The translations under genes were made by a program, and so were the position numbers. Of a DNA stretch of 13,452 nt, positions 7,962 to 13,452 are shown piece by piece. The stretch's first letter is position 1, and each line of letters opens with the position of its first letter. Origin of the DNA: CAVURW01 sp963743595 (GTDB lineage: Bacteria; Verrucomicrobiota; Verrucomicrobiia; Methylacidiphilales; UBA1321); assembly GCA_963743595.1 (NCBI GenBank), contig CAVURW010000155.1, positions 1-13,452 of the forward strand. The letters are read 5' to 3'. The notes beneath the pieces were generated by a model. The model was not told the origin of the DNA, made no database searches, and saw nothing but the letters and a program-made list of their open reading frames with translations.

Positions 7962-9659
7962 TCAGCCGATACCAACCGCGAATCCACACGCAAAGTCGCA
8001 GGGCGGTTGAGCGGGCTTTTTGATGACGAGCGCATCTCCGGTCTGGCTCCAAGTTAGCTTGCCCGATCCGCCGAGCATGCCTACGCTCGACACCTTTCCG
8101 GGGTTGGTTGCCGCTCCGGTTCCCAGGCTTGTAACGACCAGGTCACCAGCGGGCCAGCCCATGACGAAGGCATAAACAATGTCGCCTTTTTTATTCTGGG
8201 TGAAACGGATATCACTCGCGTCCAGCGGGGCCACCTTCGTCTGTCCGTTTTGCTGCACCGGCGCGAGATGCGGACCTTCGCCAAAGACTTTCCACGGCCG
8301 CGTCTCGTAGATGCCTTCGCCGTTGACCTTTATCCATCCGGTCAGCGCGTCGAGGATCGCGATCTCGTCGACGTCGATCGTACCATCTGGCAGACCGGGG
8401 ATGTTGAGAACGAAAGTGCCATTCTTGCTCACGACGTCGACGAGCCAGTGGATGACCTCACCCGGCTTCATGTAGGTATGATCCTGGAAAAGCTTGCGAT
8501 CGTAATGCCAATCGCCGATGCACGTCTCCGATTGCCACGGACGGGGCAGGATCTGAGCCACCACGCCTCGTTCGACATCGGCCACAACGGCCTGCGCGTG
8601 CAGATCGTCATGCACCTGCTTCACATTAAGCACCGCTTCCATTTTTCCTCCGCGGGTCTTCAGGTTGTGATTGTAGAAATACGCGCCCAGGTTCATTCCG
8701 CCCCAGCCGAGCGGAAGCAGCGTATCATCGAAGTAGAGGAGATCGGGATCGTGTTGGTCGATCAAGTCGCGCATACGGTCATAGAAATTCTTTACGTACG
8801 GCGTATCCGGCAGGTCGGTCACGGCATGCTTGCGGCCATAAAGGATTTCCGGATCGAAGTCGCGCCACCACTGATCCTTGCCGTCGGCGGAGGTAAGCAA
8901 GCCATCGTACGGTACGCCGGTGAGCGGCCCAGTGCGATCGCAAAGCCGAGCGACCTGCATCCACCACCAGTTTCGCGCCGCATGCACCGTGACGCCGAAG
9001 CGCATTCCCCTCTTGCGAGCCGCTGCCGCCCAACCGCCGAGCACGTCACGCTTCGGTCCGATGTTGACCGCGTTCCAGACATGGTTTTTCGAGTTCCAAG
9101 AATCGAAGCCATCGTGGTGATTCGCCAGACCAAAGAAGAACTTTGCTCCGGCCGCCTGATAGCGCGCCATCAGTGCCTCAGCATCCCAATTTTGTAGGGT
9201 CCATTGAGAGCAAAGATCCTTGTAGCCGAATTTCGTCGGATGTCCGTAGCGCGCGCAGTGATCGATATAGTCGCGTGATCCCTCCGTATAAAGCCCGCGG
9301 GCATAACCGTCTCCATTCTCGGCCACGCATTGCGGACTCCAGTGCGCCCAAATACCGAACTTTGCGTCGCGGTACCATTCCGGCGCTTCGCCGTATTGGG
9401 CGAGTGATTCCCAGGTGGGCAGGTAAGGGCCGTCTCCCGCCAGACCGGGAAAGGGCGATTCCAACGGTACACCATTCCAAGTGCCGACCGGCGGCTTGCC
9501 TTTCGGCCGGTATTTCCCGTAGTAGAGAACGGCGTCCCGCTCGGAAATGGGGTATGCCCCAGGACTAACGGCGATCTCATCCGCGCGACCCAAGGAAAAG
9601 GGCAGCGCCCCTACCGTTGCTGCGCCACCCATCAGTTGAAAGAAACGGCGTCTATTCAT
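7962..9659 (-). CDS. Alpha-L-fucosidase, GH29, exported by the Tat route
   Basis: The 565-residue enzyme hydrolyses terminal alpha-L-fucose by a retaining mechanism. Residues 1-26 are a Tat-like leader (MNRRRFFQLMGGAATVGALP). The GH29 barrel covers about 90-440: WYRDAKFGIWAHWSPQ at 96-110, HHDGFDSWNSKNH at 181-193, MRFGVTVHAARNW at 219-231, and DPDLLYFDD at 304-312, where Asp311 is the probable nucleophile. VVSKNGTFVLNIPGLPDG at 409-426 is the usual end of the barrel, followed by WIKVNGEGIYETRPW. A C-terminal beta-sandwich runs from about 475 to 565. Length is normal and there is no frameshift. The start fits the leader exactly. The gene lies 182 bases from the upstream lyase gene and has its own upstream region with an 18-bp palindrome. 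Fucose could come from RG-I or xyloglucan side chains. Family is certain within what can be seen. Confidence 0.93.
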   Translation of the reverse strand: MNRRRFFQLMGGAATVGALPFSLGRADEIAVSPGAYPISERDAVLYYGKYRPKGKPPVGTWNGVPLESPFPGLAGDGPYLPTWESLAQYGEAPEWYRDAKFGIWAHWSPQCVAENGDGYARGLYTEGSRDYIDHCARYGHPTKFGYKDLCSQWTLQNWDAEALMARYQAAGAKFFFGLANHHDGFDSWNSKNHVWNAVNIGPKRDVLGGWAAAARKRGMRFGVTVHAARNWWWMQVARLCDRTGPLTGVPYDGLLTSADGKDQWWRDFDPEILYGRKHAVTDLPDTPYVKNFYDRMRDLIDQHDPDLLYFDDTLLPLGWGGMNLGAYFYNHNLKTRGGKMEAVLNVKQVHDDLHAQAVVADVERGVVAQILPRPWQSETCIGDWHYDRKLFQDHTYMKPGEVIHWLVDVVSKNGTFVLNIPGLPDGTIDVDEIAILDALTGWIKVNGEGIYETRPWKVFGEGPHLAPVQQNGQTKVAPLDASDIRFTQNKKGDIVYAFVMGWPAGDLVVTSLGTGAATNPGKVSSVGMLGGSGKLTWSQTGDALVIKKPAQPPCDFACGFAVGIG

Positions 9660-9794
9660 GGGCTAGCCAGTAAATCGATTTAGGCTCGTACGACCGAACT
9701 GCTCCACTGGAAGTCGACAAGCGAAGGCCGAGCAATTACGGTTAGCTAGGAAAGCCTGATGAGCCATTACCGGAACGTATCTCATCGCCTCAAA

Positions 9795-9812
9795 GTTTAA
9801 ATTAATTTAAAC
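9795..9812. repeat. 18-bp perfect palindrome between lyase and fucosidase genes
   Basis: GTTTAAATTAATTTAAAC is fully self-complementary. It lies 29 bases after the stop of the alginate-lyase-like gene and 135 bases before the fucosidase start, both on the - strand. It could serve as an operator for the fucosidase or as a weak, AT-only 3' hairpin of the lyase gene. The stem lacks GC pairs and the following - strand sequence has only TTT, so it is not a standard intrinsic terminator. Confidence 0.6.
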
Positions 9813-9841
9813 GCTATATTTGCGACAAGCTGGAAGGGCAT

Positions 9842-10897
9842 TTACCAATATAGCAGCACCAGCCAGTCGGTGCGCTTCTTTTGTGTGGCGATGCAAACTT
9901 GCGAGCAGGTGGTCTTGTAGCTGGGGTCCACGGATGCGGCCGCAGTTAGCAGTGTCGCGCTGGCACTGGGAGCCCACGGATGCGGCGCATACTCGCCAAC
10001 ACCTGCATCAGCCCGCTTTTTATCGAAAGCGACCGTACTGTGAACAAACTCAATATGGGTTTTCTGGCCCGTGGCAAACGGCAGTAGCCAATTGATCCCA
10101 GACTGCACGGTACCCGGCGCCGCCTCCGTAAACCAATCCTGCCCGTGCTCTTTCGCCGCCAGGCAGGCGATGGTCAGCGGTTCCAGGTCATAAGTGACAT
10201 AGTGCAGGGCATCGCGTCGGTAGAAATCGTAGACCGAGCCGTCCGAGCGTATGTTTTGCTTCACGTGATCGGAGAAGAGGGCGTGCGCTTCATCGATAAG
10301 CTTTTGATCGCCAATCGCATAAGATGCCAATGTGAAAAGCTTGAGACGATGGCTCTGCCAATTACCAGCATCCTTCTTCTGTTTCTCCGTTCCTGCGGCA
10401 TAAGCGACGGCCAATTGGTGAAGGAAATTCTCGGTTTTCTGGCGAGTGTCCGTAGCAGCGTCCGCCTTCACCAGATCATAGGCAATGACCAGGTTATCCA
10501 GGTGAGTCTCATCAATGGGATTTAAGCTGACCTTGTAGGTGGTGGACCACGCTACCAGGTAGGTTTCGGTTGCTTTCAGGTAGCGACTGTCGCCTGTCAG
10601 GCGGTAAGCTAGGGCCAGGTTCCGCATAATATCGAAGTCGGCCACTGCCAAGATACTTTGATCCCAAATGCCCTGATGAGGCAGCGTCCCTTCCATATGT
10701 ATGCGCTCCAGGGCATGAGGTGTGGCAGTCAGGTGGTCTGCGGCAGTTTCTATAATGGCCAGGCCTTCCGGTGTTCCTTTCTTAGCGGCGAGCTGCGAAA
10801 TGGCCGAGGGTGGCACTAGACCAAAAGGGGCGTCTTCGGCCAAGAGAGGCGGGACTGACAGGAGTAGAACGGTTAGAAAAGTACGTATTATTTGCAT
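9842..10897 (-). CDS. Alginate-lyase-superfamily polysaccharide lyase, secreted
   Basis: The 351-residue protein begins with a clear signal peptide (MQIIRTFLTVLLLSVPPLLA, cleavage before EDA) and is otherwise helical, as expected for the (alpha/alpha) toroid of the PL5/PL38-type 'alginate lyase' fold. Key motifs are GIWDQSILAVADF (76-88), a LNPIDETHLDNLVIAYDL stretch (125-142), NWQSHRLKL (179-187, the position of the active-site Asn/His pair) and RRDALHYVTYDLEPL (227-241, with the conserved Arg and Tyr). The family cleaves uronic-acid polymers: alginate, glucuronan or related polyuronates. In a plant-polysaccharide locus a glucuronan or galacturonan-like substrate is as likely as alginate. 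The ATG is preceded by no recognisable Shine-Dalgarno. It ends with VLLYW at a normal family length. Fold assignment is fairly firm; substrate is open. Confidence 0.8.
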   Translation of the reverse strand: MQIIRTFLTVLLLSVPPLLAEDAPFGLVPPSAISQLAAKKGTPEGLAIIETAADHLTATPHALERIHMEGTLPHQGIWDQSILAVADFDIMRNLALAYRLTGDSRYLKATETYLVAWSTTYKVSLNPIDETHLDNLVIAYDLVKADAATDTRQKTENFLHQLAVAYAAGTEKQKKDAGNWQSHRLKLFTLASYAIGDQKLIDEAHALFSDHVKQNIRSDGSVYDFYRRDALHYVTYDLEPLTIACLAAKEHGQDWFTEAAPGTVQSGINWLLPFATGQKTHIEFVHSTVAFDKKRADAGVGEYAPHPWAPSASATLLTAAASVDPSYKTTCSQVCIATQKKRTDWLVLLYW

Positions 10898-10950
10898 GTT
10901 TGAGGGGGTAGTAACTAAGAAAGTGAGTCTCTATTAGACACTGTAAGCGG

Positions 10951-11447
10951 TCAAAAAACAGGAAAACCTGAAGAAAACGTGTTGTGGCGAGAAAGCTGTT
11001 GCGTCAGGACAGTTGTCTCGGAGGCTTCCAATCCGGGTTCCTCCACTTGAAGATTAAGCGTTCCGGCATCGTGGCTGCTGCGGAGAACCGAATTGTGGTG
11101 CGGTCCGGGATCAGGCCGGCTGACGTCGAGCGCATGAATCCGCGCGACCAGTGCCGGCCCAATCTTGCCGCCTGAATCCGCGAAAACATCCGGAATTTCA
11201 TTGCCGATGCTCCACAGGACGACGCTGGGATGATTTCGGTCCCGTTGCACCATGGCGTCGATGTCGCTTTGCCACCAGTCGTTGAATAATTTGAGTAATC
11301 GCCCTTCCTTTTGCCCCTGTCCCAGCAGTCGAAGGCTTCTTCCATCACCATCATTCCCAACCGGTCGCAGGCCTCAAGCAGCGCGGGCGACGGTGGATTG
11401 TGCGCGGTGCGAATAGCGGTGAACTCCGCCGCTTTCAGAAGGTTCAC
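10951..11447 (-). pseudogene. GH2 beta-galactosidase remnant: 5' truncated, frameshifted and internally deleted
   Basis: Only pieces of a GH2 enzyme, normally 700 residues or more, survive. The first (11447 down to about 11285) reads LLKAAEFTAIRTAHNPPSP, ALLEACDRLGMMVMEEAFDCWDRG and then DYSNY, the conserved entry to the GH2 barrel. A one-base loss near 11284-11287 shifts the frame; restoring it gives DYSNYFNDWWQSDIDAMV. The second piece (about 11287-11115) continues with QRDRNHPSVVLWSIGNEIPDVF, whose Glu (11197-11199) is the acid/base, then IHALDVSRP. Next, in the same frame, comes VLRSSHDAGTLNLQVEEPGLEAS, which looks like the extreme C-terminal beta domain of the family. About 1 kb that should lie between them, including the nucleophile, is missing. 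The signal peptide and sugar-binding domains are also missing. The TGA at 10951-10953 ends it. It cannot make an active enzyme. Confidence 0.82.
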
Positions 11448-11480
11448 TTCTAGGATATCGATCTAGATAAATGGCATATC

Positions 11481-11500
11481 CTTTATTTATATAAATAAAG
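11481..11500. repeat. 20-bp perfect palindrome at the broken 5' edge of the GH2 remnant
   Basis: CTTTATTTATATAAATAAAG is completely self-complementary and lies 33 bases upstream of the first surviving GH2 codon. It overlaps a looser inverted repeat, AGGATAT (11452-11458) and ATATCCT (11476-11482). The position between a gene remnant and the methyltransferase makes an operator, a terminator-like 3' structure or a scar of rearrangement all possible. Confidence 0.6.
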
Positions 11501-11619
11501 TAGCGAGTTAGTAATCGAGAAACTACTGGAATTAGAGAGCGCTTTTTCTACCGTCCGGGTTTACAGGCATGCCTTAAGATGATGCTCTGGTCTCAAATTT
11601 GATTCGTAGACCTAAAAGC

Positions 11620-11634
11620 CGCGTGTTAAACGCG
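11620..11634 (-). terminator. Weak hairpin over the methyltransferase stop codon
   Basis: Read on the - strand, CGCGT-TTAAC-ACGCG forms a 5-bp GC-rich stem with a 5-base loop spanning the TAA stop, followed by GGCTTTTAGG. The stem is short and the T run is only four, so this is a marginal candidate for an intrinsic terminator. Confidence 0.25.
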
Positions 11635-12642
11635 CGTCGCCAGAATTAACGGAGCCGGTCCGGGGCTCGGCAGCTCACGGGCATCGGTGAATCCGGCTTC
11701 GTTCAGCCAGCCAGCCACTTGGGAAAACGGGAACGTATCGCCTTCGGTGGTGTTCACCAACATGTTCACGGCGAAGATCACGCCTTGGGGCGGACCGGTG
11801 CGCGTTTCGTTCGGCGTAAATTCCGCGATGGCGATCGTGCCACCAGGCTTCAACGCTGCGTGCAATTTCTTCAGCAACTGCCGACTCCGCGTCCCGCCTT
11901 CAGAATGGAGAATGTGGCCCAGAGTCGCCAGATCGATGCCCGTCGGAAACTCGACCTCCATTAAATCGCCGCTCACAAAATCAAACCGATCCAGCATCCC
12001 GAACTTCTCCGCGTGCTTCTTTGTAATAGGAATCACACCCGGCCAATCGACCGCAGTTACGTGGATTTTAGGCGAACGTTGCGCCAAACCAATTCCCCAA
12101 ACACCGGATCCGGCCGCAATATCGAGAACGCGATATTCCTCCGTTAACGCATCGAGCTTCAAATAGCCCGCGAGCACTTGCGTCGCCACGTAACTCATGT
12201 TGAAAAGATCACTCACGAAATCGACGAAAAACTCTTCGCCATGCTTCACGTCATTGACACCGCGAACGGGGTTACCCGTTTTTACCACCTCGTTCAGATG
12301 GAGCCAATTCGGGATTAGTTGCTTGGAGGAATGACGTAAAATACCACCCATGAACGACGGCTTAACGGTCACCAAAAACATCGAGCTCTCCGGCGTCGTC
12401 ATGTACTTGTCATCGATTTTCTTCAGAAAATCGAGCCCTGTTAGCGCGTTCAGAACACCGCGCCAACCGCGAACGCTTCCTTCTGCGTAGGTGGCCACTT
12501 CTTCCACGGTCTTGCCACCCTCTTGATCTAGGAAATCGAACACCTTATTTTGTATCGCCACTTCCAGCATCAGAGTCGGGGCAAAACCCCACATCATCTG
12601 CATAATCCGCTCCGGCGTCACTGGCTTTGTCGTATCATTCAT
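11626..12642 (-). CDS. SAM-dependent O-methyltransferase with winged-helix dimerisation domain
   Basis: The protein transfers a methyl group from S-adenosylmethionine, probably to a hydroxyl on a small aromatic or similar metabolite, in the cytoplasm. The frame is open from a TTG at 12678 (350 residues), but the ATG at 12642 gives MNDTTKPVTPERIMQMMWGF, the usual start of this family, so I prefer it (338 residues); an ATG at 12648 is also possible. The N-terminal half (about 15-105, numbered from the TTG) is the helical dimerisation/winged-helix region, with LEVAIQNKVFDFL and YMTTPES. The Rossmann half has VLDIAAGSGVWGIGLA at 184-199 (SAM glycine-rich loop), VTAVDWPGV at 207-215 (acidic residue binding the SAM ribose), FVSGDLMEVEFP at 234-245 and LKPGGTIAIAEF at 276-287. 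It follows the ABC-F gene on the same strand with a 42-base gap and may be co-transcribed. The substrate cannot be told from sequence or context. Confidence 0.85.
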   Translation of the reverse strand: MNDTTKPVTPERIMQMMWGFAPTLMLEVAIQNKVFDFLDQEGGKTVEEVATYAEGSVRGWRGVLNALTGLDFLKKIDDKYMTTPESSMFLVTVKPSFMGGILRHSSKQLIPNWLHLNEVVKTGNPVRGVNDVKHGEEFFVDFVSDLFNMSYVATQVLAGYLKLDALTEEYRVLDIAAGSGVWGIGLAQRSPKIHVTAVDWPGVIPITKKHAEKFGMLDRFDFVSGDLMEVEFPTGIDLATLGHILHSEGGTRSRQLLKKLHAALKPGGTIAIAEFTPNETRTGPPQGVIFAVNMLVNTTEGDTFPFSQVAGWLNEAGFTDARELPSPGPAPLILATRV

Positions 12643-12684
12643 GATCATGAAACGAAGGGTATCCAGCTCATATCGCAAGGCAAT

Positions 12685-13452
12685 CTACTTCGTCGCTGGG
12701 TCGCGTTGAACTTCCGCCTTTTCTATTTCCGCAGTCACGGTCTCCCACTCAGCGGTGAGACGTTCCAGTTCATTCGAAATCTCGACCAGCTCGCGATTGA
12801 TCTGCATCGCTTCGCCACCCTTTTGATACGTATCGGGATGCTCCAACTTCGCCGTCAAATCCTTCTGCCGCTGTTCCTTGGTCTGGATCGATTTCTCGAT
12901 CTGCTCCAGCCGCGTTTTCACCTTCTTACGCGCATCGGAGGCTGCCTGACGTTGCTCAGCTTCCAGCCGTTTTTGTTCTTTGGTCTTCACCGTAGAACCA
13001 CCAGATTTCGATACCGGAGCAGCTTTCACTTCGACAGGGCGGGAATCGGTCAATTTCTCGCCAGCCACAAGACCGCCACGCTCGGAAGTCGCGCCACTCT
13101 TTTCCAGGTAATAATCGTAGTCACCGGAGTACGGCGTCAGCTTGCCGGCACTGATGTGGATGACCGACTGTGCCAGTGCCCGAATGAAATAGACATCGTG
13201 GCTGATGAACACCAGCGAGCCCTGGAACTGCTTGAGCGCCTCGATCAATGCATCGATGCTGTTCATGTCCAAGTGCGTGGTCGGCTCATCCATCAGAAGC
13301 AAATTCGGCGGGTCGAGCAGCAGTTTCACGAGCGCTAGCCGCGACTTTTCACCACCGCTGAGCACGCTCACTTTTTTGTACGCGTCATCGCCGCTGAACA
13401 GGAACGAGCCGAGCACCGTGCGCGCCTGCACTTCGGCCAGCGGCTTCGGGAT
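12685..13452 (-). CDS. ABC-F family ATPase, C-terminal half (partial)
   Basis: The gene enters from the right edge; the frame is open to base 13452 (IPKPLAEVQARTVLGSF), so the GTG at 13431 is not the start. What is visible is the second nucleotide-binding domain and tail. There is FLFSGDDAYKKVSVLSGG with the ABC signature LSGGEKSRLAL, Walker B LLLMDEPTTHLD with its catalytic Glu, and the H-loop in FISHDVYFIRALA. A Lys/Glu-rich linker follows, then a coiled coil of roughly 95 residues (KEQKRLEAEQRQAASDARKK through EIEKAEVQRD). No membrane segments are seen. ABC-F proteins are soluble and act on the ribosome in translation or antibiotic protection; the long C-terminal coiled coil resembles the Uup/YheS-like branch, but the half present does not decide the subgroup. 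The gene marks a return from secreted hydrolases to housekeeping functions. Confidence 0.9.
   Translation of the reverse strand: MPKPLAEVQARTVLGSFLFSGDDAYKKVSVLSGGEKSRLALVKLLLDPPNLLLMDEPTTHLDMNSIDALIEALKQFQGSLVFISHDVYFIRALAQSVIHISAGKLTPYSGDYDYYLEKSGATSERGGLVAGEKLTDSRPVEVKAAPVSKSGGSTVKTKEQKRLEAEQRQAASDARKKVKTRLEQIEKSIQTKEQRQKDLTAKLEHPDTYQKGGEAMQINRELVEISNELERLTAEWETVTAEIEKAEVQRDPATK

Noticed and set aside
8250..9197. 315-codon + strand ORF opposite the fucosidase.
   Set aside because: It is an antisense shadow of a clear GH29 gene; its translation shows no family features and the fucosidase motifs are all on the - strand.
12550..13338. 262-codon + strand ORF opposite the ABC-F and methyltransferase genes.
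   Set aside because: The composition (His, Arg, Leu, Phe rich) is typical of an antisense frame, and it spans two genes with unmistakable motifs on the other strand.

Overview
The window is a stretch of bacterial chromosome carrying a scattered set of secreted carbohydrate-active enzymes, followed by two ordinary cytoplasmic genes. The mix suggests a Gram-negative soil or plant-litter degrader, most likely in the Verrucomicrobiota or a neighbouring phylum of the PVC group or the Acidobacteria. Reasons are the many single-copy secreted glycosidases without SusC/SusD partners, a Tat-type leader on the fucosidase, weak or absent Shine-Dalgarno sequences, and Pro-Thr-rich secreted tails. This taxonomic reading is an inference; no marker gene in the window settles it.

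Layout. On the + strand: the 3' end of a beta-propeller glycosidase (GH43/GH32 type, 3-260), a family 4 rhamnogalacturonan lyase (406-2439) and a GH78-type alpha-L-rhamnosidase (about 2559-4985). The lyase and rhamnosidase probably form an operon. On the - strand at 5044-5796 is a GH53 galactanase cut off after its first third and joined to a Pro-Thr repeat tail. After about 590 bases of AT-rich non-coding DNA comes a + strand, agarase-like clan-A glycoside hydrolase broken by one missing base (6389-7833). The rest is on the - strand: a GH29 alpha-L-fucosidase (7962-9659), an alginate-lyase-fold polysaccharide lyase (9842-10897), a GH2 beta-galactosidase remnant with at least three lesions (10951-11447), an O-methyltransferase (11626-12642) and the C-terminal half of an ABC-F ATPase (12685 to the window end).

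How the genes fit together. The lyase cuts the rhamnose-galacturonate backbone of rhamnogalacturonan I and the rhamnosidase removes rhamnose from the resulting oligosaccharides. The propeller enzyme, GH53, GH2 and GH29 activities are those expected for arabinan, galactan and fucose-bearing side chains. The set therefore reads as a pectin (RG-I hairy region) degradation island. No sugar transporter, sensor or transcription factor is present in the window.

The main oddity is decay. Between about 5.0 and 11.5 kb, three of five enzyme genes are broken (GH53 truncated, agarase-like frameshifted, GH2 truncated, frameshifted and internally deleted), while those at 0.4-5.0 kb look intact. Three AT-only or nearly AT-only perfect palindromes of 12, 18 and 20 bp lie in the gaps of this zone. 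I did not find a convincing new defence, mobile or regulatory system. The observations below are degraded genes, a gene fusion, unexplained palindromes and coding-like scraps.
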